DNA of 64,000 nt from Chenopodium formosanum (lineage: Eukaryota > Streptophyta > Magnoliopsida > Caryophyllales > Amaranthaceae). This document shows, piece by piece, positions 13,401 through 26,700 of the stretch; position 1 is the stretch's first letter; every line of letters starts with the position of its first letter. The stretch covers positions 10,781,501 to 10,845,500 of the forward strand of contig CM044863.1 of assembly GCA_024500155.1 (NCBI GenBank), given 5' to 3'. The translations under genes were made by a program, and so were the position numbers. The notes beneath the pieces were generated by a model, which was given only the letters and a program-made list of their open reading frames with translations, ran no database searches and had not been told where the DNA came from.

Positions 13401-15263
13401 TCCTCTTTATCTCCTTATTTTCTCAAGCTTTCAGTGTGGTTGACTTCATTTTTTAGTGTTGGCAATGGTTGCTTCTATAAACAACAGAAGAAGTAGTATC
13501 TTCCTTCATCTTTCTCAATAATTTCCATTAAAATGAAATAGATGTGATCTTGTGCATGCTATTCATTTCACTTTAGTATTCCTTCCTTACTTTTTTCCAG
13601 CTGGAATAAGTTTGGTTTACTGCTTGTCAATATAAAAAGGTCGGTGTACTGATCTGCTTGACTTTTTATTGGAACATCGCTGTGGTGGTGTTGGATTAAG
13701 TTGCTATTGCCTTTTTTTTAAAGAAGAGACTTCTGTCAATCTGTCTAATGTTTGGTAATCAGCTGAAGGAGCTGACAATAAAGGAAATGATAGTGCCCCA
13801 TAAACAAAGCCTTGAGATAATATTGTCATATGTAATTGGCTATGCATGACTGCTTATTACATATTGAAGATGTTCCTCTGATGTTAGCAATTGAAAACTT
13901 CATGCGCCCTGCTGCTCCTCAATTTCTTCTGAATATTTCTTCTGTTTTGAATTTTTCCTTATTGGTTTGAGAGCTGAGCGTAATTGTACAGATTAGATGA
14001 CCAATATTCTTTTTTTGCCTTCACAAATTGATATAGAAATTGGTAGTGTATATCATCTGAATCTGAACTGAGGGAGTCAATATTTACATTATTTCGAGTT
14101 TTCGACGCTTTGCTACTGATATTGCCCTTGTTTTGAGCCTTATTGAAGGCATTGACATTGGCCTTAGAATATTTGGAAAACCTTACATTTGCTGTTAATT
14201 GGCTAATTCATCTTTACCTACATGTGTGCGTGAATTATTCTTTTGGTAGATTTATAAATTTGTTGACAGGCATTATCCGTGACTACCTGTTTTATTGCCT
14301 GTGTATATCTTGAGTTAAACATATCTTGCTATTTTTATGCAGTGAGCACGTGCTTGATGAGGCTGAAAGGTCTTTACACGATGCCCTGTGTGTGCTGTCG
14401 CAGACGGTGAATGATAGCAGGGTTTTGCTTGGGGGTGGTTGGCCTGAAATGGTCATGGCAAAAGAGATAGATGATCTTGCTAGAAAAACTCCTGGAAAGA
14501 AGTCTCATGCCATTGAAGCTTTCTCACGGGCACTCCAGGCGATACCGACTATTATTGCTGACAATGCTGGATTAGACAGTGCAGAGTTGATTTCAAAGCT
14601 TCGTGCAGAGCACCACAAGGAAGACAGTACTGCAGGAATAGATGTGATCACTGGAGCTGTAAGTAGACTTCCAATCTTTATTCTAAAACATGCTAATATG
14701 GGCTGTGTTGGCCGCTTTAACTATATGCATTTAATTACTGATGCTATAGTGGGCCATATTTCTGTCTATTGCTTCTTATCAATTGCAGTGTCGTCTACCA
14801 CAAGTAGATTGTTGTCAGTTATGCAAGTGCATGTTAGAACATTGTACTGGAAATAGAAAAGTCACGCTCTATGTTACTTATGGACTGCTAGCATAATATG
14901 CTACAGTGAAATTTGCCCATTTACTGGATAGATGGGTTGATGGGACATAATTCTGTATTATATTCACATGGATCAATGGTTAAATTGTTGGGATATCGGT
15001 CGTAACTATATGTGGTTTTGAATTCTGTAAACCCCTCCCCTTGTGAGTTTTTGAGGTTTGCCTCGTTCTTTTCTTATAATCATGTAATTAATGTTCAAGA
15101 AATTGGATTCCTGCAGGTCGGAGATATGTCTGTTCTGGGAATCTCAGAGTCTTTTAAGGTAAAGCAGGCTGTTTTATTATCTGCTATTGAAGCAGCTGAA
15201 GGACTCCTTAGGGTTGACGAGATCATCAGATGTGCCCCAAGGAGGAGAGAAGATAGAATGTAA
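7403..15263 (+). CDS. CCT2: T-complex protein 1 subunit beta (CCT2), cytosolic chaperonin
   Basis: Eleven coding exons: 7403-7408, 7572-7628, 8966-9031, 9157-9268, 9695-9823, 11570-11641, 11731-11846, 11987-12063, 12419-12904, 14343-14658 and 15117-15263. All join in phase to 1584 nt, or 527 residues, the length I recall for Arabidopsis CCT2. CCT/TRiC is the double-ring ATP-dependent chaperonin that folds actin, tubulin and many WD-repeat proteins in the cytosol. Group II chaperonin signatures are present: TLGPKGMDKILQ (exons 3-4), NDGATIMKSLHIDNPA, VGDGTTSVVVLAGELL (nucleotide site), KIIGHGINCFVNRQLIYNFP and LLGGGWPEMVMA near the C terminus, ending APRRREDRM. Beta-type features such as KKIGVGQPKRIENANILVANTAMDTDKVKI separate it from other CCT subunits. 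The first coding exon holds only Met-Ala. Nothing in it looks broken. Confidence 0.97.
9288..9314. repeat. Poly-C tract in CCT2 intron 4
   Basis: A C-rich run of about 27 bases broken by a single T lies just downstream of exon 4. Similar C or G homopolymers occur in introns at 18506-18523 (C), 20532-20547 (G) and 30658-30672 (C). Homopolymer length may be unreliable in the assembly. Confidence 0.85.
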
Positions 15264-17722
15264 AGCTGAGATTTGGTTTTGTATCATCGGACCTTAGATT
15301 TTGTACTAGTGTTTTTTTTTTCTTGATTTAGAAGGCAGTCTGGGATTTTGCTTTTCTTCCCTGTGCAATATGCTGTTCCGTGGCATATTATGAATTTGTT
15401 GCTGCGATGGTGTTGAATGTTCAAGCTGATATTTTGTACATTGAATATTGCAACATTAAAGTTTTGGTGGAAGAACAGCAAGTGTGAATTGGTGTAAGAA
15501 TAGGATAGTGATGAATTTCTTAAACTTGATATAATTACGACTTTTTGTGACTTAATCAAGTAAAATTGATTTTGTTTTAGCGATAGGAAATGGCTTCTTG
15601 GAGACAATGGTGACTATTGCTTATTTTCGGATAGCTCTTTTCACCCGTGTTCCCCTCCCTCCTAAATCGCTAGCTTTTGACGTCTTTTCAAAAGAAGTAC
15701 TACGGTTTTGACTGCTGTAAAGCCTGTGGCTGTAGTTTCAAACATCTTGTATTAGTAAAAACTAAGAAACCAAGCGAAACAAAAGGGAAAGACCTCAGAA
15801 AGGGGACTAGACTGACGAAGATTTGCATTGGTGATTTTCGCTATCTAGAGTTTCTCATTGCGTTTGATACCTTCAAATCTTTGATAAATCAATTAGTACA
15901 AGTTACCTCTACGACACTATATGTAGGGGTGTCCATAATTCGGATAAAAACCGAAATCCAATCCAATCCAAACCGAATTATCAATTCGGATCGGATCCGA
16001 ACTTTAAATCGGATTGGATCGGATTGAGATTTTTTGGAAATTCGGATTTTCGGATTGGATCGGATTTACCCTAATTGGAACCAATCCAAACCGAAAACCG
16101 AATTGTAAAATTAAGCTTGTATAAATATGGATTTCTTTATTTTTTGATATTTAGCTCAAATACTTACTACTACAAAAAATAAATTAGGGAGACTTTGTAT
16201 TAATTAATTAATGACTTGACGTTGAACTATTTATTTTACTCATTATTTTAAAGACTTTTATTTGTATTAAAGCTTTATTTTTATAATTGTATTAGGAGCT
16301 AAAAAATAATGTATTATTTTTCGGATTTTCGGATCGGATCCAATTAACCGAATTTTAATTCGGATTGGATCAGATTGGATTAAGAGAGAAATTCGGATCG
16401 GATCGGATTGAAAAATTGAAAACTGAATTATATTTCGGATTGGATCGGATTTGGACTAAATCCAAACCGAAAACCGAACGGACACCCCTAACTATATGAG
16501 TATCATATATTCTCAATGCTTTGAGTACAAGGTTCATCTTTACTACAAATTATTCAATACAAACTGTCATACCCTAAAGTTTTAACACAAATTTTTACAT
16601 AGATAATATGGTTATTGATGAACTCTAGCCTTTTCTTTCTTCTAATATGTTACGAAATTCCCTTGTGAAAAGGGCTTCCTAATGTTTTCCTAATGTTAAT
16701 TTCCTTACGTTTATGAAAAAAGAAAAACAAATTACCACATAGAACACACAATACTTTAACGAACTATTTTTTTCATTTTATGCAATCAACTCTTTGTATA
16801 ACGTAACTACTCAATGCAAATATTTTTTACTAAAAAGTATTTAACCCAACTCATTTGATCAGTGTGGGGATAAGGATTAAACATCATTTTAATTGACTAT
16901 TACTTTTGATTGAGCAAGATGAACATTCATCAAAATCAACACATTCATCTAAATAATAAAAAGAAACCATATAAAAATTAAATTACTTATTAAATATTTT
17001 GATCTTTCAATACTCACGGATGTTCCTTTTATCTATGAAGTATTATGATCTTTAAATATTCACCGTTATTAAACATTTTGATTTGTCAATATAAAGTCAC
17101 TTTTATTTATTTATTTTTTCAACAGGAAAGTCGCTTGTATTAAAAACAAGTTTTGTGGAAAAAAAAAAGGAAAAAAAGTCATTAATTAGTCCAATCCTAA
17201 GACCAATATTGAATATTGACAGTAATTCTACATTTAACAACATTCTTACAATCACGAGAATTCACCAAACTTTGCTTTGAACCACAATCCCTAAAATACA
17301 GCTTAATTCTCTCTCCTAATTAATCAAATCTTGAATTCTTGATCTCCGCAAATGTTCAATTTGTTAATAACTTCCTGACAATTTCAGGTGAATTTAGCTA
17401 CAATTCGCACTTACCCATTGCAATTCGGATGAAGATTTAGCAATCCCAGGTACGAGTTCCCTTTATTTTAATGAATTTATTTCATGATTTAAATTCAGGG
17501 TTTGCCCTATCAAATCAAAGAAATGTGCGATCAAATTTGTGGGTTTGTCGAATTTAGATTATTTTTCTGCAAATTTATCTATATTACCCAGAAATGAGAT
17601 TTTGGGGTTAACTTTTGATTATTAGAATTTATGAATTTAGTGATTAATTGACCAAAATTTTCAGATTGGGAAGGTCAATTAAATTTCAGATTTGGGGGTG
17701 GAAGAGCCACTGCGAGTGAGCC
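15264..17722. other. Spacer between CCT2 and SAC9, with hAT MITE and SAC9 5' UTR intron
   Basis: 15264 to about 15500 is the CCT2 3' UTR. A hAT-type MITE occupies 15924-16490. 16500-17200 is AT-rich with no recognisable gene. The SAC9 leader lies just before 17723: a probable 5' UTR exon ends at 17449 (CCCAG|GTACGA), a leader intron runs 17450-17664 (ending TTTTCAG), and the leader resumes to the ATG. Confidence 0.6.
15924..16490. mobile_element. hAT-superfamily MITE with 8-bp target duplication
   Basis: Terminal inverted repeats TAGGGGTGTCC ... GGACACCCCTA bound a 567-bp element. It is flanked by a perfect 8-bp direct repeat ACTATATG (15916-15923 and 16491-16498), the target-site length of hAT transposons. 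There is no transposase ORF, so it is non-autonomous. The two halves are unusually dense in CGGATTGGAT and ATCCAATCC words and can fold back, while the centre (about 16090-16310) is plain AT-rich DNA. Confidence 0.88.
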
Positions 17723-20700
17723 ATGGCATCATCAGGTCAGTATTTTGCAGAACTTTCGCTTTCTCTCTCCTCTCTACTAGTTGAATTTGTTAGTATTTCC
17801 AATTACGAACTTGTGAATTGTAGACTAGTGTTTTCTTGTATGGACAATGATGGTAAATTATTAATCTTATAATATGGGTTTTTTAAAATTCGAATACTTA
17901 TTGTTGCTGGTGGTGCTTCGGTTATGGGGGCAGGTTGCATGAGTATATAAATGTCAGTTTGTATTTGACATGGACTAAAATCACCTCATAAGCTTAGAAA
18001 TTTGAAATGCGTAGTTGCATACATCAGTTGCTAGTGGTGGTAGATGGTTGATCCCTTGAAATTCGAGGTTCTATTGACGGAAGGGATCTTGCCACAAAAA
18101 ATCAAGGAGAGGGGAGGGGGTTTTGCCAAAATGAAAAGGGGGAATGGCTTTTTTAAGAAAGGATAAGAGAAGGAATTAGTTGCTGGAAAAAAGCCAGGGA
18201 GGGTGCAACAAGCTAAGTGAGAAAGAAAAAGGGAAAATACTTCCTCCTTTGTTTTGCTAGAAAACTTTCCCCAAACTTAAAATATATCTTTTCAATTATT
18301 ATACGAGTTGGTGATTTTAGGCATCGCGAAGAGTGTCGTGTTTTGCATCATAGTGAGCTCTGGTGTTACACATCAAGCTAGTGAGTACCATTAGAATGTA
18401 GGCCTGAGTATCCTAAATTAGTTAAGAGTGTCAGTGTTTTCATAATAATATTGCCCTCATTGAAATGTACACTCTTTTGTATAATAAGTGTTAAGTAATT
18501 CCCCTCCCCCCCCCCCCCCCCCCTGTATTCTATGCTTTTTGGCCTTTTTTTAAGTTTCCCTTGCTATTGCGCAGTTGTTGCCTGCTGGCCTTATCTGTTT
18601 TGTCCCTACATGAACCTGTTGCTTTGCTTTTACATGCATTGAAATACATTACACTACCTCCGTTTCTTATTATTTGCAACAAAGAGATATTTTATGTCTC
18701 ACAAATAATACCCCTTTGTTGCAATTAATAAGAAATAGAGGTAGTATATTTTTATATATTATATTTGCTTCATCGAGAAACTGGAATTTGTTTTATTCAT
18801 CTGTTTTTTTGTGGTTCTATGTTTGATGTGTGACATTTCTCTCACCTTTTGTTTTGGTAGGCGGTGGTTTAAGGAATACATCTGTAGTCGTCCTTACTTT
18901 GGAATCTGGTGAAGTATATATTGTTGTGAGCTTGTCCTTGAGGCGTGACACCCAAGTAATTTATGTTGATCCAACAACTGGAGTACTTTGTTATTTTGGA
19001 AAGCCTGGGGTTGATATCTTTAAGTCAGAACGTGAAGCTGTAGATTTTGTCACAAATAGTTCTAAATGGCTCTGCAAAAGTACCACATATGCCAGAGCAA
19101 TTTTAGGTTATGCAGCCCTTGGAAATGTTGGCTTGCTTCTTGTTGCTACAAAGTTGGCTGCCAGCATTCCTGATTTACCTGGAGGAGGTTGTGTTTATAC
19201 AGTGATGGAGGCTCAATGGATCAAAATTTCATTGCAAAATCCTCAAGTTATTGGAAAAGGAGAAGCAAAGAACATACAAGAATTGACGACACTGGACATT
19301 GATGAAAAGCATTTCTTTTGTGAGACAAGGGACATGAGCCGGCCTTTCCCTAGTCAGATGCCCTTGGACCAGCATGATGATGAATTTGTTTGGAATGGAT
19401 GGTTGTCCTCCCCTTTCAAGATCATAGGCCTTCCTCAACATTGTGTTGTACTTCTGCAGGTTTGAAATAATTTATTTTTGTCATCATCTCTGTTTCACTC
19501 TTCCTATAAACTGTACAATGGTTTTGTTACAACGTGGCTAATGAGTGAACACTTTATGTTCTATGCGGCTATGGCTTATATTGCACCTCTTAGGCTCTTA
19601 GTTCTAGTGGTCTTACATGTGTTTTGGTGGTCCTTGGTGATAGATTGGGAAAATAATATCCTATGCCTAGAGTAAGTGTTTTTTAAAGGATTTGTTCTCT
19701 TCACCTGATAAAAGGTGTTTTAATCAAAGAGAAGCATAAGAAGATTTGGTGTGGTTTAGTTTGATTTTAACAGGAAAATAGTTATAAGTTCTTGAAACAA
19801 GGTAACGAGAACATAGCCTATATTGCAGTTAGGGAAAACCATATTACACTAATAGGAAAGTTTCTTATAATTCTGTTGTTGAACAAAATATGTCCATCTT
19901 CCCTTTTTGATACACTCCAACAAAACACCTACACTAAAGTTACAATTGAGCTTTATTTTTGTAAGAAATAAGATTTTGGATTTCATGTTAACCTTACCTT
20001 TTCCTCAAAACTTTATTAATTTTGAGTCGTGATATCTCGTACCCATGCAATCCAAATTAAAGTGGTGGTATTTTTGGCGTGAATCTTAAGCATGAAATAA
20101 TAACTCTGCCATTTTGTAATGTTTTTTGGAGTTTCCTTTCTGTGATAACTTTCATGTCCATCTTTCTGTGTTTTCTGTTGCATAATGGTGAGTTGGTGAC
20201 TGGTGACGTCAGGATTTTTTTTCCCTTAATCTCCATTACTTCCATTCTTGCGTCAAAATTGGTCAACTGTATTTTACCAATTATTTATGTAGGTACTGAA
20301 TCCTGTTATGTTAAAATTTTATTTATTCAGCGCATATATAAAATATTTTCAAATTTTTGAAAAGTCTAATTGGACATTGGTAACTAAAAAATGGAAGTTG
20401 GGAGCTTTTTGATACATCCTAAGATGGAATGGTATTCTATTTAGCTGTCCTATAATCAAGTTACTCTTTCGGTTTCAAGATAATAAAATTACATGTTTTT
20501 CTCAAATACACCCTTACAATGGAAAGCCAGTTGGGGGGGGGGGGGGGGTGAAAAAATATGTGGGAAACTTAATTTTAACCAAAAAATAGAAATAAAGGAG
20601 CTTTTTGGGACATTCTAAAATGGAACGCAGGGAGTTACATATGGCCATATGGGAATGGGTGGGAAGAGGTAGTTTGTGTATGCTGTTTCTTGATATGATC

Positions 20701-23700
20701 TTTTTATGGATTTGCTCTCAACATTTTATAGGCTCTCTCTGTAATACTGTTTATGGTTCTCTTTGTTTATGCTCTTGGTGCTATCCTTTGCCTTCTTTTG
20801 TTGTTGACTTCTTTATCTCTGTTATTCATCTCTTGTACCCAAAATAATTTACAATATGTATTCATGTTATTTCATTTTATTCTTTTTCTTCATGTGAATT
20901 CATAGGGATTTGCAGAATGTCGAAGCTTTGGGAGCTTAGGTCAGCAAGAAGGTATCATTGCTCTGATTGCTCGACGCAGCAGACTGCATCCTGGTACCCG
21001 ATACTTGGCCAGGGGAATAAATTCTTGTTCTGGCACAGGTAGGATAATGACTATACAGTTTTTAGCATCTTTTAATTGTGATACTTAAGTGTGCAAAAAC
21101 TCCTTCCTTACTCATGTCTGACGTGAGTGAGAATGGAGAAAGTATAAAATTTTAAGGGAAATTCTAATTGGTAATCACGAACTTTTATTTTTTTCTCAAT
21201 GGTAAAGCCTGAAACTTTTTATTATCAATGGTAATCACGAATTAATATTACTAAACTAATGGTAACTTAAGTTAAACAATTTATTAATTCCTTTACCATG
21301 GTTTAGCAATCGAATTGCAAAAAGACATTAATACCCTTATGTCTAACCACTTCTTTCTCTTCCTTTCTCTTTCCTCCTCCATAATTCTCTTGCTTCTTCC
21401 TTTCTCTTTCCTCCTCCCCGCTGCAACTCCCTTCTCAGCCACCACCGCCATTGTTAAACTACTTGTTAAGGTCGGAATCGGAGCGAACTCGGAGTGACGC
21501 AACTTTAGTGTTATATAACCTATCGCTTGATCATAGCAACCGAGTGAAACACATGAAGCAATTCAACGCAGTGCCACCGCTTCTCGCAGTGCTCTGGCAA
21601 GAAAAAGTGCAACTGGTGTTGTATAAATTAGCGGCGAGTGAGGAGGGGAGGCGATCGATGTTAGATGGAAATGCGGTGGCGCATTTAGTGTGGATGTTGA
21701 AAAAGGGGAAGGGCATCCATCCACCAGCCACCTCCAACCCCTGTCGACATCCAGCCTCCGCCACCTCCGGACGCTGCCATTCGAACCGCAAAACCCAGAG
21801 AATTCAACAGCAAACCCCGACAAATTAGACCTAAAACTAACAAATTTGACCCCAAAATCAACAAATTCGACAACTAATTCGACCCCAAATCAACATATTC
21901 GGCAAATTCGGCCTCAAAAATTAACAAATTCGACCCCAAAAGCAACAAATTCGACCCCAAAAATCAACAAATTCAACCCCAAAATCGACAAATTCAACCC
22001 CAAAAATCAATAAAATCGACCCCAAAATCAACAAATCGACCTCAAAATTCAACAAAATCGTCAAATTCGACCCCCAAAATCAACAAATTTGACCCCAAAA
22101 TCACCAAAAGTCCTAGAAATTTTAACCAAAGTAAGGGGAATGAGAGGGAATCGGGGAAGGAGATCAGAGGGAATCGACGAAGAGGGGAAGGTGGCTGATT
22201 TCGGCTAGGGAGGATGGCTGGTTTCGGCGTCCTCGAGAAACAGTTTTTGTGGTGATGAGAGGAGAGAGAGAGGGTCGGGAACAGGGGAGAAGGTGCTCGT
22301 TCAAGGGTATTAATGTAAATCTATTGTTACTTAACCCAAGATTAACCCTAGTTAATCTTTTAATGATATTAAAATATCATTAATGTTACCATTAGCTTAA
22401 TAATATTAATTCGTGATTACCATTGATAATCAAAAGTTTCAGGCTTTACCACTGAGAAAAAATAAAAGTTCATGGTTACCAGAGAGAATTTCCCAAATTT
22501 TAATCATGCATCGCGTGCAGATAAACACGATAAGTGAACCCATGTGGTGGGGGTTAGTAAGGGTATATTATGGGATAATTATTTGCCAAAACTAGAATAA
22601 CAAAAAGTAGGAAGATTTTTGAGGAATGGGCTTAAAATGGAAAATAGGAAGGTCTTTTAGGAATGGAGGGAGGGCCTTTTTATTTTTATTTTTAAGTTTA
22701 ACCAATTTTTTTTTTTTTTAATTATGTATTGGGAAGATATCATGTGTAATCATCTTAGATACAATTTAATTTTTTTTTTTTTGAAACAAAAATTAATTTC
22801 TGAATTTTCATTTTTTTACCTATATGTAAAAACCCAACTTGATCTATTTTTTAGTGCAATGTTATAGAATGGTGTAATGGAGTTGGAGGACTTTCAACTA
22901 TGCCTCACTCCCCTAGTGCTTAAATGATGGGGATTGGGTGTCAGTGATTTATGATCAGAAATTTCTTTGTGGTCAATATTCCTTACCATTTGCTGTACAT
23001 TCTTTCTTTCTGCATACTGAGTCATTCAGCTGTGTAGGAAATGAAGTTGAATGTGAACAGCTTGTTTGGGTACCCAAAAGGGCTGGCCAGAGTGTTCCTT
23101 TCAATACATACATCTGGCGGAGGGGCTCTATTCCTATCTGGTGGGGTGCTGATTTAAAGATGAGTGCTGCAGAAGCAGAAATAAAAGTTGCTGAACATGA
23201 TCCTTACAAGGGAAGTGCAGAATACTACCAAAGATTGAGCAATCGATATGATACTCGAAACTTCAATTTTTCTGGTGGGAACCAGAAAAAAATTCCTTTT
23301 GTCCCAATAGGGTGCATTAATTTACTTCGCAGTGCTGAGGGGAAATCTGAATCTATATTGGTTCATCATTTTGAGGAATCTTTAAATTTTATTAGATCAT
23401 CAGGGAAGCTTCCCTCTACAAAAATTGTTTTAATGAATTACGACTGGCATGCAAGGGTTAAGTTGTATGGTGAGCAGCAAACAATTGAAGGGCTATGGAG
23501 ACTCCTTAAAGGGCCTACGATAACCATTGGCATCACTGAAGGGGATTACCTACCTTCACGTCAGCGCATAGGCAATTGCAGAGGTGAAGTGATCTGCCCT
23601 GATGAGATTGAGGGTGCATATGTCTTAAGATCTCGCCAAAATGGCGTGTTACGATTCAATTGTGCTGATTCTTTGGATAGGACAAATGCTGCTAGTTATT

Positions 23701-26700
23701 TTGGAGCCCTGCAAGTTTTTGTAGAGCAATGTAGAAGACTGGGTATATCACTTGACAGTGATATTGGCTATCAATCAGTGGATAACTATAGCGGATATAC
23801 AGCCCCACTTCCACCTGGCTGGGAAAAGCGCTCTGATGCAGTGACAGGCAAATCATATTTTATTGATCATAATACAAGGACGACTACATGGAGCCATCCT
23901 TGCCCAGATAAACCTTGGAAAAGATTTGATATGACGTTTGAGGGGTTTAAGAGGTCAACCATATTATCACCAGTATCTCAACTTGCTGAGTTATTTTTGA
24001 ATGCTGGGGATATACATGCTACACTTTACACTGGCTCTAAGGCTATGCACAGCCAGATACTCACCATATTTACTGAGCAAGGTGGCAAATTTAAACAGTT
24101 AGCTGCAGCACAAAACTTGAAAATAACTATAGAAAGAAGAATTAAAAACACTTTTGTAGATAGTTCTCGCCAGAAGCAGCTGGAGATGTTTCTTGGGATG
24201 AGGCTGTTTAAGCATCTTCCGTCAATCCCACTTTTTCCTTTGCATGTATGTCATTTTTAATGGAATTAGTTGTGCTTTGATTATTTGCTTTCATCTATCA
24301 GAATGATGTATTTGCATGGATATGAAGAGACTTTAAAACATATTTACGAACACTGCTGTCTGTTGAATGTTTAACACTTTGCAATTAGCTTTAGTTTTGT
24401 TTTTAGATTTTGCAGTGTTTCCAATTCTTGGAAAAAAAAAATTGTATTTCAACAATAAGAGGTCTTCTAACCAGATCTGCAATTTATATAGTTTTAGGCC
24501 TTTTAGCCCTCATTTGTTATCACTTGTTGTGAAAAGACTAGTGTGAATCAGATATATGGATCATGTAAGAAAAGGTAAGATAACATATGTAGTGTCCTGG
24601 AACTATCATTAGACTTTGTTGCTGAGAGGCAAGTAATAAAGTGGCTCGAAATTTTGTACTCTTCATTTTGTCACTAGTGTGTGCTGCTTAAATCATTATT
24701 CAATATGGAAACAGACACTTGAGACTTCATTTAAAGCCATTTGGGTTTTCTGTAGAATGGTTGAGTCTGACACCTGACATATACCAGTGACCAACACTAG
24801 TAGCTGGGTAACATACTAACATGTGTAGCAGGTAATGAGTTGTCTAGGAATTTACATCATGACGTATTGTTTGTTGGCATTGTTGATAGCGAAGTCTTTG
24901 AATAAAGTTTAATTTTCTGTGCTTCAATTTGTGATCATTTGAATGTAGATTATAGTTGTTTTCTGGGTCAGTCATCAGCATGACCTGGTTCAGATGAATG
25001 ACTTGAATGCGCATTACCCCGCAGCTTGCATCTAGTATATGTCTGGGATGCCAAGACAACAGTTGTCCGATTCTTGTGGCATGTTTTCCTGTGTTATTGA
25101 TTTTGTTCTTGAAGGATTGACATTTCTGCTGTCTGCACAGGCATATATCTGAAATGTTAGATGTTTCTTTGTTTGAATGTGATTTTGATGCACAAAACTG
25201 ATTGTGTCAGGTGTTGTCTCGACCACCTGGCTTCTTTCTCAAGCCTGTTCCAAGCATTTTTCCAAATTCTGGTGATGGCTCTGGTCTTCTAAGTTTCAAG
25301 AGAAAAGATCTGGTCTGGGTATGTTGAGCTTCCTGCATTTAGGACATTATTTTCTGATTTTTTAGATTAGAAGCTATCTTCCGATTTCTATATTTATATT
25401 TGAGCTGCATAATCTGCTGATTTTTCTTTAACTTAACATTGATGTTACAGGTTTGCCCCCAGGCTGCAGATGTAGTTGAACTTTTCATTTACCTTACTGA
25501 GCCATGCCATGTTTGTCAGCTTCTTCTCACTGTCTCACATGGTGCAGATGATTTGACCTTTCCTTCAACAGTTGATGTGAGAACAGGCCGAGACCTGGAT
25601 GGACTTAAACTGGTTTTGGAGGTTAGTATTATCTCGTATGATAAGTATTTTAAACTATCTGTGCATGACAACTATTCTGTCTTGCAAGAGAAACATGAAT
25701 CCATAATGTAATTGCACTCTTCTGCAATTTTTTTTTTTTAATTGCCTTTTGGTGATAGATATATCTGCTATTCTGCTGCCTTTTTCCTAGAATGGAATAT
25801 AATTACTTAATATTTATTGTATGATGAAATGTGAGTAGTTATGTGTAAACCAGTGAAAATAGAGAGGTTACAAGTATAGTGTCATTTTGCTTCTTATCAA
25901 TGTCATGTCTGCTCTCAAACGAAAAGAAATGTAAAGTTTCCTGATTTTTCCGGATTAAGGGTACTGTATATGTGTAAATGAAAGATTAAAAATTTTCTGA
26001 GAAGAAATCAGGTCACCAACAGTGGGTTGTTTCAACCTTTCACTTGTCAGGAGTAAGCTGCATACTTCATATATCTTAGACCTTGTTTTGCTGACATTTT
26101 TTTTTTTTTAAAAAAAGGCAAGTACTATGTTTTTACGAAGTAGATGAATGTGATGTTGTTGGCTGGCATAAACTTAGTTCATCTCCTAGGAACTACTTTT
26201 CACAAAATGAAGGTAGCTTCTTACCTAACTCCCCCTAGATAAGTCGAACATTCCATGACCTATCAAACAAAATTTTGCAATTCCTATTTCATGCGAAATG
26301 AAATTATATATTAAAAAAAATAGAAAGTTAGTAACTGCCTAGCAAATACTTCTTTCTATGTTCAACAAAAGACCACATACTTAGATCTTGCTTTTGGCTC
26401 TGGCAACACTGTCTCTGGCTTCTTGTTTTGTTCCTGATGGGTTATTCTGTAAATGTCATGATATTCGGCCTTTTCAAAAGTGAATAGCAAATATATAAGA
26501 TTTTTCAGCTTCTGTATTGTTTATTTGACATGAATTTCCCCTTTAATTTCTGATGTCTTTTAGCAATGTTACTGTTACTAATCAGATATTTGAATTTAGC
26601 TTGTACTTCTGTTCATGGGAATAGTGTTGGTGATGTAAATAGTCATGAGATACAGTAAGTAAAAAATGCCTGCTCTATATTTTATTTTCCTTGGTGAATA

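Larger units (their letters stand above)
21156..22494. mobile_element. Pack-MULE (non-autonomous Mutator-like element) inside SAC9 intron 3
   Basis: The 1339-bp element has terminal inverted repeats of about 110 bp (21156-21266 and 22385-22494), both starting GGGAAATTCT when read inward and sharing long blocks such as GAACTTTTATTTTTT and GGTAAAGCCTGAAAC. It is flanked by a perfect 9-bp direct repeat AAATTTTAA (21147-21155 and 22495-22503), the Mutator target length. There is no transposase. Inside lies a fragment of a plant U-box/armadillo gene (about 21451-21720), a run of degenerate repeats (about 21810-22110) and a purine-rich stretch. Subterminal sequences around ACATTAATACCCTT (21326 and 22302) are also inverted. 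Capture of a host gene fragment between MULE ends is the definition of a Pack-MULE. Confidence 0.9.

Noticed and set aside
13020..13450. Possible separate gene or TE in the long CCT2 intron 9
   Set aside because: The segment is C-rich and slightly different in composition, but no ends, frame or homology could be supported.
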